Counted from the stretch's first letter, positions 17,500-27,685 are shown. The stretch is DNA of 64,000 bases from Lysinibacillus sphaericus OT4b.31 (GCF_000392615.1 NZ_KB933398.1:2593657-2657656), one strand, 5' to 3'. The notes: generated by a model from the sequence alone, not told the origin. Program-made: numbers and translations.

Positions 17500-18684
17500 T
17501 CACCTAGGATAATAAGAAAATCCAGGATATTTTACAATCGGCCATTTTTCCTTTCTTAAAACGTTGAGGAGTTCAGGACCTACACATAAGTTGCGTTGTA
17601 CTAGCTCAGATGGGGTTAAAGCCATCCATTGATTTAACGACACATCTTGAAAACGATCACTTTTAAATATTTCAAGGAACCATAATGTTTCTGTTCCCGT
17701 GTTCTCAATGTAATGACCATTTGCAAATGGCACATATCCTACATCACCTGCACGATAATCAAATGTTCGAGCAGCACCGTTAGCTGCAAACACCGTCATA
17801 CGTCCTTTTCCTTTTAGATAATATTGCCATTCATCATTATTTGGGTGCCAATGCATTTCTCGCATTGCGCCAGGTTCAACCTCAACAAGAGCTGCAGCGA
17901 TATTTTGTGAAATGGGAAAGTTTGAGGAATCTACAATTCTTACACTACCACCCGGTGTTTTCATAGGAGCTTGGGCAAGCAGTCGATGTTTGAAGTTTCG
18001 AGGGACTTTGCCATAAGGTGATTGAACTTCCTGCGTTTCGATTGGTCCTGGTACCCTGTCTTGATAAATATATACCTGTTCAGTAGGGATATGATTAAAA
18101 GCGTTTATCGGAACGCCAAAATTTGATGAAAGCACATCTTTGGGCGTATGGGCAAACCAATCGGATATAGAAAATGTATTAAGATCTGAGAAATTCCCAT
18201 CGTCAAACACAAGCAGAAATTCACATCCGTCTTCGAGACCCTGAATGGAATGAGGAATTCCTGGTGGAAAATACCATAAATCACCGGGCCCGACATCAGC
18301 AATAAAATTGTGACCATTTTGATCTACCGCTGTTATTCGAGCATGACCAAGTAACATATAAGACCACTCTGCTTGTTGATGCCAATGAAGTTCCCGTACG
18401 CCACCAGGTGTTAAGCTCATATTGACACCTGCCAATGTTGTGGCAATAGGAAGTTCACGAACGGTAATTTCTCGGGACCAACCACCTTTATTTAATGTCA
18501 TATGGGTATCGGAATATGAGAATCTAAGATTTGGAATAAGTCCAGCATCTGTTTTAGGAGGGACTAGCATATCAGGATTTTGCATATCTCTCATAATATC
18601 TCTAGGTCCTTTATCCACACCCCCAGTACCATCATCACGAATGGGCTGTGGAATGTAATAATAGCCTTGTGGCATTTTCTCCAA
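17500..18684 (-). CDS. Bicupin, oxalate decarboxylase-like
   Basis: A 394-residue bicupin. Each half has a manganese site: [11 protein letters not shown] plus IPHSIQG in the first and [12 protein letters not shown] plus NGHYIENT in the second. Length and layout match OxdC/OxdD, which split oxalate to formate and CO2. The lid loop that in B. subtilis OxdC reads SENST (with catalytic Glu162) is SDLNT here ([12 protein letters not shown]), so Asp replaces Glu. Activity could therefore be oxidase-like, weaker, or on another substrate. The TTG start follows AGAGGTGA. There is no signal peptide. No formate gene lies nearby. Confidence 0.85.
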   Translation of the reverse strand: MEKMPQGYYYIPQPIRDDGTGGVDKGPRDIMRDMQNPDMLVPPKTDAGLIPNLRFSYSDTHMTLNKGGWSREITVRELPIATTLAGVNMSLTPGGVRELHWHQQAEWSYMLLGHARITAVDQNGHNFIADVGPGDLWYFPPGIPHSIQGLEDGCEFLLVFDDGNFSDLNTFSISDWFAHTPKDVLSSNFGVPINAFNHIPTEQVYIYQDRVPGPIETQEVQSPYGKVPRNFKHRLLAQAPMKTPGGSVRIVDSSNFPISQNIAAALVEVEPGAMREMHWHPNNDEWQYYLKGKGRMTVFAANGAARTFDYRAGDVGYVPFANGHYIENTGTETLWFLEIFKSDRFQDVSLNQWMALTPSELVQRNLCVGPELLNVLRKEKWPIVKYPGFSYYPR

Positions 18685-19069
18685 TGATTCACCTCTTTTA
18701 AAAAAATTAATTTACTGCTTTTAGCAGCAAACATAGTCGTTGTGTATTTAAGAATACTCATTTTAAAATGTATGGAAACGACAGGTGAATTATTCTATTA
18801 CTTTAATGGCAAGCAATTTGTTGTGGCATACTAGCGGGCAAGTAGCCGCTATTGTTGTGTAATAAATTTAGATTGCGACCTTGATTTGGAAGAATAAAAC
18901 TGAAGCGCATGTTCAAAAAGATGAATCAATAGATGCTTGTTTTTTCAACTCTTTTTTAACTAAAACTCTTGTCATGTATTACAGAGATTTTGGTGTTAAA
19001 CAAATTTCTGTTGCGATTAATCCATTATGATTTAACCAAAAAAATCTAATGAGCCATTTTCTAAAAAAG
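18685..19069. other. Intergenic region with no gene seen
   Basis: 385 bases between the bicupin start and the end of the MocR-like gene. The sequence is AT-rich, with no reading frame supported by a ribosome-binding site, no strong hairpin and no recognised remnant. It must contain the bicupin promoter. Confidence 0.5.
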
Positions 19070-20527
19070 TTATTTCTCTAGGTTTTGTTTTTTATGTTTT
19101 ACAATCGCTTCATCCACGGTTTCATGTAATATTTGTAAGCCGCTTTTTAATTCTTCGTCTGTTGCATAGGCATACGATAAGCGAATGTGTTGGGTATCTT
19201 GTGGATTGTAAATGTAGCCTGGATTTATTAGGACTAGTCGATGTAATAGCTTAGTAAATAACTCTTTATCAACGATTGGTGCATGAAACTTTAGCCAAAT
19301 ATAGAAGCCTCCCTTTGGCTTATCCCATTCAGCAATATCACCAAATTTCTCCATTAAAATAGCCTCTACTAAATCTGCTCTGTGTTGTAATTTTTGGCGT
19401 AAGCTCACGATATACTGTTCATACTTTCCAGATTGTAGCCAATGCAACACAATTTCTTGTGAGATGGCACTTGAACCATAATCTGTTTGCATTTTTATAT
19501 CCGCTAACCGTTCAATGACGGTTGTTGGTCCTATTAACCAGCCAATGCGTAGTCCTGGACTTAATGTTTTCGATACACTGCCAATGTAAAGTACTTGCCC
19601 ACTATCATCTATTGATTTTATTGTAGGCGTTACTTCACGAAAGAGCAATTCATGATAAACGTCATCTTCAATAATGGGAATACGAGACTGTTTACATGCT
19701 TCATATAGGTGCTTTTTTTCTCGTGTCGTCCAAACTCTGCCAGTAGGATTATTTAACGTTGGCACGGCATAAAATACAGCCTGTCTTTTTCTTTTCTTTT
19801 GCGCCAATGTTTGAGTAAGCTGTTCATCACGATCGATAGCCATCATCTGCATACCTACAGATTGAAATGGATGAACTGAATTTAAGTAAGATGTTTTTTC
19901 CTGAAACACTATTGAACCCTGTTCAAGCAGGCCAACCGCAATAAGCTGCAATGCTTGTAGTGCACCCGAAACGATACAAACATTGTGTGGTTGTGCATGT
20001 ATACCTCTTTTTTCAACATAATCGCAAACAGCTTTTCGCAGTCTATCGTTGCCTTGGGGCGATGAGTAGCCTAAAGTTTTAGGCTGTAAGGAAAGCGCCT
20101 TCAATGACGCTTCAATTTCAGCAGTGGGCAATAAACTCGGTGCTAACTCCCCAGTGCCTAACCGTATAATATCATCGCGTTGTTCGTATTCATTGATTAT
20201 TTGAATGGTATGATAATTCGGCTTATGAAGGCTTGTATCAATATAACTTTGCCAATTTGGTTGGGTTTGTTTAATCAATGAATGCCAGGAATCATGTGAG
20301 ACATATATTCCTGAGCCCACCTTCGCCTCCAGTATTCCAGCTGACTTTAACTCCTCTAATGCTTGCTGAATTGTACTTCGATTTACACCAAATTGCATGG
20401 CAAGTTGCCGCTGTGTTGGCAGCTTTGTGCCAGCAACCCAATCGCCTCGCTCAATATGTTCTGTAATCCATGTCGAAATTTGTTGTTGTAACGTCAGCTC
20501 TCCCTGTCTTGTTGGTTGCCAGCTCAT
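19070..20527 (-). CDS. MocR/PdxR-type GntR regulator with aminotransferase domain
   Basis: 485 residues: an N-terminal GntR winged helix (LPTQRQLAMQFGVNRSTIQQALEELKSAGILEAKVGSGIYV) fused to a type I aminotransferase fold of about 370 residues. The PLP lysine is probably in YIGSVSKTLSPGLRIGWLI, with the aspartate in IIEDDVYHELLF. Such proteins sense PLP or an amino compound and usually activate a neighbouring gene. I start at ATG 20527 behind AGAGGTGAC; the upstream GTG has no ribosome site. It diverges from a LysE-type exporter, its likely target, so an amino acid efflux circuit is plausible. Confidence 0.88.
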   Translation of the reverse strand: MSWQPTRQGELTLQQQISTWITEHIERGDWVAGTKLPTQRQLAMQFGVNRSTIQQALEELKSAGILEAKVGSGIYVSHDSWHSLIKQTQPNWQSYIDTSLHKPNYHTIQIINEYEQRDDIIRLGTGELAPSLLPTAEIEASLKALSLQPKTLGYSSPQGNDRLRKAVCDYVEKRGIHAQPHNVCIVSGALQALQLIAVGLLEQGSIVFQEKTSYLNSVHPFQSVGMQMMAIDRDEQLTQTLAQKKRKRQAVFYAVPTLNNPTGRVWTTREKKHLYEACKQSRIPIIEDDVYHELLFREVTPTIKSIDDSGQVLYIGSVSKTLSPGLRIGWLIGPTTVIERLADIKMQTDYGSSAISQEIVLHWLQSGKYEQYIVSLRQKLQHRADLVEAILMEKFGDIAEWDKPKGGFYIWLKFHAPIVDKELFTKLLHRLVLINPGYIYNPQDTQHIRLSYAYATDEELKSGLQILHETVDEAIVKHKKQNLEK

Positions 20528-20541
20528 GTAGTCACCTCTTA

Positions 20542-20602
20542 AATTGGTTGGGTAAAAAACCATCCAATTGGTCGTTTTCTTTTAGTTATAGCACAACTAA
20601 AA
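20542..20602. promoter_or_regulatory. Candidate MocR operator region
   Basis: An imperfect inverted repeat, AATTGGTTGGGT (20542-20553) and ACCATCCAATT (20559-20569), is followed by a perfect eight-base inverted repeat TTTTAGTT/AACTAAAA around a seven-base spacer (20580-20602). Both lie in the divergent promoter region between the MocR-like gene and the exporter gene, where regulators of this family bind. Confidence 0.45.
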
Positions 20603-20627
20603 TGAAGAATGAAAGGAGAGATACTTT

Positions 20628-21230
20628 TTGGAAGCATTTATTCACGGCATTATCTTAGCATTTGGACTTATTTTGCCACTAGGTGTACAAAACGTTTTCG
20701 TTTTTTCACAAGGTGCCACGCAACATCGTTTAGTTCGTGCCTTACCGGCTAGCATCACCGCAGCACTTTGCGATACATTACTTATATTACTTGCTGTTTT
20801 CGGCCTATCTATAATTGTGTTGCAATTTGAATGGCTACGCTTTACCTTAATGACTGTCGGAATCCTCTTCCTGTTATATATGGGCTATGCCATTTGGCAA
20901 TCCAACCCGACAAAAACTGAAGACAGCGAAGCACTTCCAGTCAAAAAACAAATTTTGTTTGCACTCTCTGTATCCCTATTAAACCCACACGCTATTTTGG
21001 ACACGATTGGCGTTATTGGGACAAGTGCCTTAAAGTACAATGGCACTGAGCAAATTATCTTTACTTCGGCGTGTATCCTTATTTCTTGGCTATGGTTTTT
21101 TGGCCTCACATTTGCAGGTGCATCACTCAAAAAAATCGACAGCTCGGGGAAGCTCATGAACGTCTTCAACAAATGCTCCGCGATCTTTATCTGGGCTACC
21201 GCCATCTATTTACTGATTGGCTTACTGTAA
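20628..21230 (+). CDS. LysE/ArgO-family amino acid exporter
   Basis: A 200-residue membrane protein with about six hydrophobic segments. The N-terminal GIILAFGLILPLGVQNVFVFSQG and the central SLLNPHAILDTIGVIG are family signatures of LysE/ArgO exporters of basic amino acids. The TTG start at 20628 follows GAAAGGAGAG. The length is normal for the family. It is transcribed away from the MocR-like regulator, which probably induces it when an amino acid or amine accumulates. Confidence 0.9.
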   Translation: MEAFIHGIILAFGLILPLGVQNVFVFSQGATQHRLVRALPASITAALCDTLLILLAVFGLSIIVLQFEWLRFTLMTVGILFLLYMGYAIWQSNPTKTEDSEALPVKKQILFALSVSLLNPHAILDTIGVIGTSALKYNGTEQIIFTSACILISWLWFFGLTFAGASLKKIDSSGKLMNVFNKCSAIFIWATAIYLLIGLL

Positions 21231-21305
21231 AACTATATGGTTTTACAGTAAGTTTTTGTACCATCTAAAAGTTGATTTCCGTGGCTATACTCGCTTTGTT
21301 TTGGA

Positions 21306-21452
21306 GACCCAAGTCTTCCTGTAGCAGACCTGAGCGTTCCTACAGCAGACCCGAGCGTTCGTGGTCCTTACCTGAGCGTATCTTCAGCAGACCCGAGCAT
21401 TAATGGTCGCAACCTGAGCGGTTCTCCAGCAGACCCGAGCGTTCGACCCCCT
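21306..21452. repeat. Seven-copy 21-nt tandem repeat
   Basis: Seven consecutive 21-base units begin at 21306, 21327, 21348, 21369, 21390, 21411 and 21432. Even-numbered positions read ACCTGAGCG and odd ones GACCCGAGCG, so units alternate in a 42-base super-period. The frame is open across the array, but no start codon or ribosome site feeds it. It lies between the convergent LysE-type and ileS genes. It could be a transcript-end structure or a protein-binding array. Spacers are not unique, so it is not CRISPR. Confidence 0.85.
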
Positions 21453-21499
21453 GCTCACCTACTATCTCTTACTTTTTCTAAACCTTGTCTCGCCACTAA

Positions 21500-24400
21500 T
21501 TACAGCATGAAATAAATTGTCACTTTTTCGTTAAATAGCTCAGTATCAATAAATGTATCGACTGTGCTATCTTGCACGAATTGTAAGTCATTTAGTAACA
21601 CATTCGCTTTAAGTAGCGCTTCGTGTTGTTGGATAATTCTAGCTGTTTTTGCATCTGCTGAGATGGCAAGAGATATATACTTTTCAACAGGTAATGCCCA
21701 TTTTTTACGAGTATCTTGAATGGTACGGATTAATTCCCTTATTTGCCCCTCCTGCAGTAAATCCTCTGTTAAATGTGTATTTAGCAGTACACGACATGAC
21801 GTTTCCTCTGCTAAAATATAGTGTTCTTTCACTATGGATTCATTTAGCACGTGTTCTTGCATCAATGTTATCTCAAGCCCATCAATGTTAATTTTTACTG
21901 CGCTATCTTGTTGTAATGATTTTTTTTCGGTAGCACTTAAATTCACAACGTAATCTTTTACTTTATTGACGTTGGGTCCAAAGGCTGCACCAGCCGTTTT
22001 GAAATTTAGTTTATAATGAATTGTTTCATATGCTGAAAAATCATTTGTCCAAAGACATTCTTTAATATTTAATTCATCTTTGATGATAGCTGTATATTGC
22101 GCATAACTTTCTAGCTCATTTGTAACGGCAACAATTATTTCTCGTAAGGGCTGCTTCACTTTTATTGCTTGACTATTACGAAGACTTCTACCGAGCTCTA
22201 CAATGGTTAAAACATTGGCCATTTCTTTTTCTAGCTGAAGATTAAGCAATGTTACATTACATGTCGGATAGTTTTGTAAATGTACACTTTTTCCGCTTAA
22301 CTCCCTGTATAAATCCTCGGCAATAAACGGTGTGAATGGTGCTAATAGTTGACAAATAGTTGTAAGCAATTCATACAGCGTGCTAAATGCTCCACGTTTG
22401 TCTTCTGATAATCCGTTTGCCCAAAATCTTGCTCGTGAGCGACGGATATACCAGTTACTCAGCTCTTCCACCAGCTTGCCAATTTCACGTGTTGCTTGTG
22501 TAAATTGATAGTCGTCCATGTTCGACGTGACGAGCTGAATTGTATGATGTAATCGAGACAAAATCCAATCATCTAATTTTGTTCGTGTCCCTGTATTTTC
22601 TGGATCGTATTGGAAGCCATCTATATTGGCATACAGTTGATAGAATTTAAATGTATTATCAAGTGTATCGACCAACTTTGATTTTGCGTCCATGACAATT
22701 TTCTTTGAAAAGCGCTTAGGGTTCCATGGCGAGCTATCGACTAAAAACGACCATCTTAAAGCATCTGCTCCGTACTGCTCTATCAATTCAATCGGCTCTA
22801 ATGCATTGCCTTTACTTTTCGACATTTTTTGTCCATGCTCATCTAGTACATGACCTAATGACAGTACATTTTTATAAGGGGCCTTTCCTGTAAATAATGT
22901 CGATACAGCTAATAAACTATAGAAAAAGCCTCGTGTTTGGTCGATGCCTTCAATGACCACATCCGCAGGAAATTGCTTGTTAAAGGTATTAAGGTTTCCA
23001 AAAGGATAATGATGCTGAGCAAACGGCATTGAACCACTATCAAACCAGACATCAATTACTTCAGGCGTGCGGTCCATATCCCCGCTACATTTTGGACAAG
23101 AACAGACAACTTCATCAATATACGGTTTATGAAGTTCTAGATTTTTATTGAAGGCTCCTTTCACTAATTTTTTTAAAGCAGCAATACTATTTGGCGCTTC
23201 TTCATGACCACAATCCTGACAAATCCACACATTGAGCGGTGTACCCCAATAGCGATTACGGCTAATATTCCAGTCCACTAAGTTTTCTAGGAAGTTGCCA
23301 AATCGACCATGTTTAATGTGCTCTGGATACCATGTGACGCGGTCATTATTTTGTAAGAGTTTATCTTTTAATGCCGACATATTGATAAACCAGCTGTCAG
23401 TCGCATAATAAAGCAGTGGTGAATCACAGCGCCAACAATGAGGATAGCTATGCTCATACTTTTCTTTCTCAAACAACAGCTCTTTTTCTGCCAGCATTTT
23501 AATAATATCGACATCGCAGTCTTTCACAAATTTTCCGGCAAGTTCTGGCACCTCTTGTGTATAACATCCTTTTAAATCCACAACGTTGACAAAGGACAAA
23601 CCATTTTGTTGAACGGTTTTATAATCGTCTTCCCCATAAGCGGGTGCAATATGCACAAGCCCTGTTCCACTATGTTCTGTGACATAATCCGCTAGTACCA
23701 CAACATGCCCCTTTTCAACTGTGACATAGGAAAAGGGCGGGATGTAAGAAACGCCTTCAAATTCATGACCATCATGCTCACTTAATACCTCAACTGGCTC
23801 AGACAATACTTTTTCAATGAGCGATTTTGCGAGGATATAAATTTTATCTTGTTTTTTTACACGCACATATTTTAAATGAGGATTTAAGGCCAACGCGACA
23901 TTTGCTGGCAATGTCCAAGGTGTCGTTGTCCAACCAAGAAAATATTCGTCTTTATCTTTCAGCTTAAACATTGCTGTGACAGATAAATCCTTTACATCCT
24001 TATAGCCCTGTGCCACTTCATGGGAACTTAATGATGTTTGGCAACTCGGACAATAGGGTGAAACACGGTGGCCTTTATATAAGAGCTTCTTCTGATGTAC
24101 TTGGCTTAAAATATGCCAAACTGATTCAATATAATGATTACTTAACGTTAAATAGGGATCTTCCATGTCAATCCAATAGCCTAGTTGTTCTGTAAAGGAT
24201 CGCCATTTCTTTTCATAGGTAAAGACGCTACCTTTACATTCTTGAATAAATCGTTCAACGCCATAGTTTTCAATATCTTGCTTACCAGATATGCCTAACT
24301 TTTTTTCTACACCTAATTCCACTGGTAAACCATGTGTATCCCATCCAGCTTTTCGTTCAACGAGGTAGCCTTGCATCGTTTTATAACGAGCCACGACATC

Positions 24401-24592
24401 TTTAATGGTTCTTCCAAATGCGTGACCTACGTGTGGTAACCCATTGGCTGTCGGTGGTCCTTCGTAAAATACGAAAGGTTTATTGCCAGCACGATTCTTT
24501 ACGGACGCTTGGAACGTTCCTTCTTGTTCCCATAATCCACGAATCCTCGTTTCTCTATCCACCGTTGTTTCTTTTTTTTCTTCCACTTGCAT
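21500..24592 (-). CDS. ileS: Isoleucyl-tRNA synthetase, type-2-like
   Basis: A 1030-residue class I synthetase that charges tRNA-Ile. HVGH lies in [20 protein letters not shown] and KMSKS in [17 protein letters not shown]. An editing domain sits between, and an anticodon-binding helical region follows [13 protein letters not shown]. The length and sequence style match IleRS2, the eukaryote-like type that is naturally less sensitive to mupirocin, rather than the roughly 920-residue housekeeping IleRS1. The HxGH signature is normal, not the swapped GxHH linked to hyper-resistance. ATG 24592 follows AGGAGG; longer frames run into the T-box leader, which controls the gene. Confidence 0.93.
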   Translation of the reverse strand: MQVEEKKETTVDRETRIRGLWEQEGTFQASVKNRAGNKPFVFYEGPPTANGLPHVGHAFGRTIKDVVARYKTMQGYLVERKAGWDTHGLPVELGVEKKLGISGKQDIENYGVERFIQECKGSVFTYEKKWRSFTEQLGYWIDMEDPYLTLSNHYIESVWHILSQVHQKKLLYKGHRVSPYCPSCQTSLSSHEVAQGYKDVKDLSVTAMFKLKDKDEYFLGWTTTPWTLPANVALALNPHLKYVRVKKQDKIYILAKSLIEKVLSEPVEVLSEHDGHEFEGVSYIPPFSYVTVEKGHVVVLADYVTEHSGTGLVHIAPAYGEDDYKTVQQNGLSFVNVVDLKGCYTQEVPELAGKFVKDCDVDIIKMLAEKELLFEKEKYEHSYPHCWRCDSPLLYYATDSWFINMSALKDKLLQNNDRVTWYPEHIKHGRFGNFLENLVDWNISRNRYWGTPLNVWICQDCGHEEAPNSIAALKKLVKGAFNKNLELHKPYIDEVVCSCPKCSGDMDRTPEVIDVWFDSGSMPFAQHHYPFGNLNTFNKQFPADVVIEGIDQTRGFFYSLLAVSTLFTGKAPYKNVLSLGHVLDEHGQKMSKSKGNALEPIELIEQYGADALRWSFLVDSSPWNPKRFSKKIVMDAKSKLVDTLDNTFKFYQLYANIDGFQYDPENTGTRTKLDDWILSRLHHTIQLVTSNMDDYQFTQATREIGKLVEELSNWYIRRSRARFWANGLSEDKRGAFSTLYELLTTICQLLAPFTPFIAEDLYRELSGKSVHLQNYPTCNVTLLNLQLEKEMANVLTIVELGRSLRNSQAIKVKQPLREIIVAVTNELESYAQYTAIIKDELNIKECLWTNDFSAYETIHYKLNFKTAGAAFGPNVNKVKDYVVNLSATEKKSLQQDSAVKINIDGLEITLMQEHVLNESIVKEHYILAEETSCRVLLNTHLTEDLLQEGQIRELIRTIQDTRKKWALPVEKYISLAISADAKTARIIQQHEALLKANVLLNDLQFVQDSTVDTFIDTELFNEKVTIYFML

Positions 24593-24633
24593 GTCATTTC
24601 CTCCTATACAATCCGTTTGTATAAAAGGCATAC

Positions 24634-24903
24634 AAAAAACCCCGTCCCAAGTAAGGGACGGGGTTAACCGCGAATACCACCCTAATTCTATTGAAAAACG
24701 CTCAATAGCACTCAGCAACGTACAATCATACGTGTTCTTTTTAACGGTAGACACCCGAATTAGCCTACTGAAGCTTCAGCTAACCTTCTCAGAGAGGATC
24801 TTCATGTAACATTTGCACACCGACTTCCACCAAACTGTCAGCTCTCTGTAGAACAAAATGTAACACTACTCTTTCTCATCAACGAATTTGTATGCTTTTA
24901 TTG
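24634..24903 (-). promoter_or_regulatory. T-box leader of ileS (Ile specifier)
   Basis: On the minus strand the T-box core AGGGTGGTATTCGCGG lies at 24668-24683, followed by a GC-rich terminator (AACCCCGTCCC/GGGACGGGGTT with a T-run, 24634-24665). In stem I the specifier is ATC at 24797-24799 within GAAGATCCTCT, matching isoleucine, and GGAAGTCGGTGTGC precedes it. Uncharged tRNA-Ile would stabilise the antiterminator and switch on ileS. The T-box element departs slightly from the common AGGGTGGNACCGCG. Confidence 0.93.
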
Positions 24904-24909
24904 TGACTC

Positions 24910-24938
24910 ATCGTAACAAACTAACATTTAATTGTCAA
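24910..24938 (-). promoter_or_regulatory. SigA-type promoter of the ileS leader
   Basis: On the minus strand TTGACA (24938-24933) and TACGAT (24915-24910) are separated by 17 bases. The -35 is perfect and the -10 has two changes from consensus. Transcription would start near 24903, just before stem I of the T-box. Confidence 0.7.
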
Positions 24939-24983
24939 CAATTTCAAAATAATAATCTTGTGAGTTTTTTACAATTTATGTGA

Positions 24984-25409
24984 CTAACCTTTCCAATCCA
25001 GTAGTGCTAATATGGCATTTTCAATTAGGGCATGTTCATCTTGCTGCACGAGCATGTCCCTTTTTGTGACAGCATGCTTGTTAAAAATTTTCTGTTGCAC
25101 CTGTATTTTGCGGGATATCCAGCTTCGTAAATAATCTTTACTCTTATTAATAACGAGTCTCGATAAATAGGCTTTTAACTCCCCACGCTCCTCATAATTT
25201 TGTTGATTGTCGTAAAATTTAATGAACACATCTTGGACGATATCTTCCGCGCCTTGTAAATCCTTAACATAATAATAGGCAAGGCGAATCAGTCTCTCCG
25301 TATGCAATTCCATTATTTCTTCTAGTTCCACAATTTGTAGCAACTTCTCTTCCCCTTTCTCTGCCCTATAAATGGCGCTCACGATGTGGGGGTTTGCCTT
25401 TTTTGTCAT
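24984..25409 (-). pseudogene. Truncated ECF sigma factor lacking region 4
   Basis: 141 codons include sigma region 2: TERLIRLAYYYVKDLQGAEDIVQDVFIKFYDN followed by LKAYLSRLVINKSKDYLRSW. The frame stops at ENAILALLDWKG, exactly where region 4 should begin. No region 4 helix-turn-helix is found in any frame before the ileS promoter. Family members are about 165-190 residues, so this is probably a deletion remnant, although a region-2-only protein cannot be excluded. The ATG at 25409 directly follows the stop codon of the Lrp-like gene, and a TTG or GTG further in could also be the original start. Confidence 0.7.
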
Positions 25410-25853
25410 TTATTCAAAATTTTCATCATAATAAGGTGTAATAACTGTTTTTTCGGCTGAAGACAGCACAATATTCGTTGAAGGCGTTCCAAAAGGCATT
25501 GCTTCATCGATAAATCGCTCTAATGTTTCCACTGAATAAGTAGCAATTTTAACAATATAACTAATTTCACCCGCTACCCGATAACATTCCAGGACATCAG
25601 CATGCGCATTACAAAAATTTGAAAGACTTTTACAATCAATGGATTTAAATAAAATAATGGCTTGTATAGAACGATTCATTTTTTTCAAATTTACCTTAGC
25701 GTTATATCCCTCAATAGCCCCCTGCTCTTCTAGCTTTTTGACGCGTTCAATAACTGCAGGAGATGATAAATGAACCTTTGCCGCTAATTCCTTCATCGAG
25801 ATTTTAGCATTTCGCTGCAATTGCATTAAAATTTCAGTATCAATTTGATCCAT
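25410..25853 (-). CDS. Lrp/AsnC-family transcriptional regulator
   Basis: 147 residues. The N-terminal helix-turn-helix is DTEILMQLQRNAKISMKELAAKVHLSSPAVIERVKKLEEQGAI, and the rest is a RAM-type effector domain (YRVAGEISYIVKIATYSVETLERFID, with the GxxxY-like turn). It would form dimers or octamers and sense an amino acid. It is co-directional with the sigma remnant and ileS downstream and divergent from the DJ-1 gene, a possible target. Confidence 0.9.
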   Translation of the reverse strand: MDQIDTEILMQLQRNAKISMKELAAKVHLSSPAVIERVKKLEEQGAIEGYNAKVNLKKMNRSIQAIILFKSIDCKSLSNFCNAHADVLECYRVAGEISYIVKIATYSVETLERFIDEAMPFGTPSTNIVLSSAEKTVITPYYDENFE

Positions 25854-25996
25854 CTGTATCCACCTTTTTTCGTTAATTAAAAATACAATATTTCCTTTTA
25901 TTATAAAGGAATTTGAGTAAAATACGTACTTTACCTTCTGTTTATCTTAATTAGGTTTTAATACAATAAAGCTAAGCAATAAAGGAGGAAAAGGAC

Positions 25997-26581
25997 ATGA
26001 AAAGAATATTATTGTTGTTAGCAAACGGTTTTGAGGCTGTGGAAGCCAGCGTTTTTACAGATGTGCTTGGCTGGAATAAATGGGAGGGCGATGGTACGAC
26101 GGAGGTCATATCAGTTGGGATGCATGAACAATTACAATGTACATGGAATTTCAAAGTAACACCTGAAAAATTATTTCATGACATTATATTAGATGACTTT
26201 GATGCATTAGCGATTCCTGGTGGTTTTGAAGAAGCGGGTTTTTATGAGGATGCCTTTAGTGAGGCATTTCAGGCTGTAGTACGTCATTTCGATGAACAGA
26301 AAAAGCCAATTGCTACTGTTTGTGTAGCATCCCTTATTTTAGGACAGAGTGGGATTTTACATAATCGCCAAGCGACAACCTATAATCACCCAACAAGTAA
26401 ACGATTAGCACAGCTGCAATCTCACGGAGCAGTCATTGTTAATGAGCGTATCGTTCAAACAGAGCATATTATTACATCATCTAATCCCGGAACAGCCTTT
26501 GATGTCGCATTCACATTACTCGAAATGCTGACATCTGCGGAAAATACACAGAAAGTAAAGGATTTGATGGGATTTAAATAA
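25997..26581 (+). CDS. DJ-1/PfpI-family protein
   Basis: 194 residues of the DJ-1/PfpI superfamily. The start RILLLLANGFEAVEASVFTDVLGW carries the conserved Glu, and the nucleophile elbow is ATVCVASLIL with the reactive Cys near residue 114. A His-containing segment TYNHPTSKRL follows. Members act as chaperones, glyoxalases or peptidases; the substrate cannot be told from sequence. AAAGGAGGAAAAGG precedes the ATG. It diverges from the Lrp-like gene and ends in a clear terminator. Confidence 0.88.
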   Translation: MKRILLLLANGFEAVEASVFTDVLGWNKWEGDGTTEVISVGMHEQLQCTWNFKVTPEKLFHDIILDDFDALAIPGGFEEAGFYEDAFSEAFQAVVRHFDEQKKPIATVCVASLILGQSGILHNRQATTYNHPTSKRLAQLQSHGAVIVNERIVQTEHIITSSNPGTAFDVAFTLLEMLTSAENTQKVKDLMGFK

Positions 26582-26588
26582 TCGAATG

Positions 26589-26622
26589 AAGCTGTCTCAA
26601 CATATTCTCTGTGAGACAGCTT
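26589..26622. terminator. Bidirectional terminator
   Basis: AAGCTGTCTCA and TGAGACAGCTT form a perfect 11-base-pair stem with a 12-base loop, between the convergent DJ-1 and LysR genes. Confidence 0.85.
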
Positions 26623-26629
26623 TGTTCTG

Positions 26630-27478
26630 TTAATGATGTTTTGTGATTAATTGAGATAAGTTCAAGCCAAGTTCTTTATTACGCGCGACTAATGCAATTG
26701 TTCTCATTTTTCCAAAATTCTCAATTGGTAAGGCACATAGATGGAGATGGCGGATATTCTTAGCCATTAACTCTGGTACGATCGTAATCCCCATTCCAGC
26801 AGTAACTGCACCAAAGATAAAATCACCAAAATTCACTTCACTTACTATATTAGGCTGATATCCTAACGTATTTATTTGTTTAACTATATCCTTTCTTGTA
26901 TCACAAGGGGCTTGATGAACAATGAGTGGTTCCTTAGAGAGTTCTGAAAGATCAACTGTTTGTCTTGATTTGAATCGATGATTGAAATTAAACACCACAT
27001 AGTAGGGCTCCGTAAACAACTCGGTACTCCACATAGACTCCCCTACATATTTAGCATCCACAAACACTGCATCAAGCCTTCCCTTTTGTAATGATTGCAA
27101 CAGCTCATTGGACGTATTTTGAATCATAAGTGTCAGAGGTTTATCCATTTGGTTTAACTTTGGTGGTAAATAGTACGTGGCTAAACTAGGTAGACCACCT
27201 ATAGCAATAGGATTACTCTGACTAAATTGCTGTAATTCTTGTCGAATGGCAGCAAGTTCAGCAATGACGGGTGTAATGCGCTTATTGAAACGTTCGCCAG
27301 CTGCTGTCAGTTCAATCCCCATCGATGTTCTATGGAATAATTCAACCCCAAGATTATTCTTTAAATTTTGGATATGTTTACTGAGCGCGGGTTGAGAAAG
27401 ATTATTTGCTTGAGCAGCTTTAGAAAAACTTTTTTGATTAGCGGCTGCGATAAAACTATGTAACCACTCTACATTCAT
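26630..27478 (-). CDS. LysR-family transcriptional regulator
   Basis: 282 residues. The N-terminal winged helix is WLHSFIAAANQKSFSKAAQANNLSQPALSKHIQNLKNNLGVELFHRT, followed by a two-lobed periplasmic-binding-type effector domain (for example FGDFIFGAVTAGMGITIVPELMA). ATG 27478 sits six bases after GGGGTG; the GTG at 27487 is part of that ribosome site. It diverges from an MFS transporter gene across about 200 bases, so the pair likely forms an inducible efflux or uptake unit. The effector is unknown. Confidence 0.92.
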   Translation of the reverse strand: MNVEWLHSFIAAANQKSFSKAAQANNLSQPALSKHIQNLKNNLGVELFHRTSMGIELTAAGERFNKRITPVIAELAAIRQELQQFSQSNPIAIGGLPSLATYYLPPKLNQMDKPLTLMIQNTSNELLQSLQKGRLDAVFVDAKYVGESMWSTELFTEPYYVVFNFNHRFKSRQTVDLSELSKEPLIVHQAPCDTRKDIVKQINTLGYQPNIVSEVNFGDFIFGAVTAGMGITIVPELMAKNIRHLHLCALPIENFGKMRTIALVARNKELGLNLSQLITKHH

Positions 27479-27685
27479 TGAATTCACCCCATACCCTATA
27501 ACGTTTTGTTATATCCTTATAAAATAGTGATTGTTCCATATTCAGTGCTTTTTGGTAATCTATTAAACATGAAAGGTGTTTCGATTATAACATATTGTTA
27601 TAGGTCATTTGCTAAAGCCAGGATTATTGGTAGCAAATATAACTCGACAAATATGCAGCACCTGTAAATTAAGGAGACTTTATCT

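Noticed and set aside
21306..21452. CRISPR array
   Set aside because: Units are directly tandem with no unique spacers, and no cas genes were seen.
21276..21510. Open frame through the 21-nt repeat array, giving a seven-residue peptide repeat
   Set aside because: It has no start codon and no ribosome site, and an in-frame stop lies just upstream at 21273.
24593..24754. Longer IleRS N-terminus starting at 24754
   Set aside because: Those codons lie in the T-box antiterminator and terminator region; AGGAGG before 24592 decides the start.
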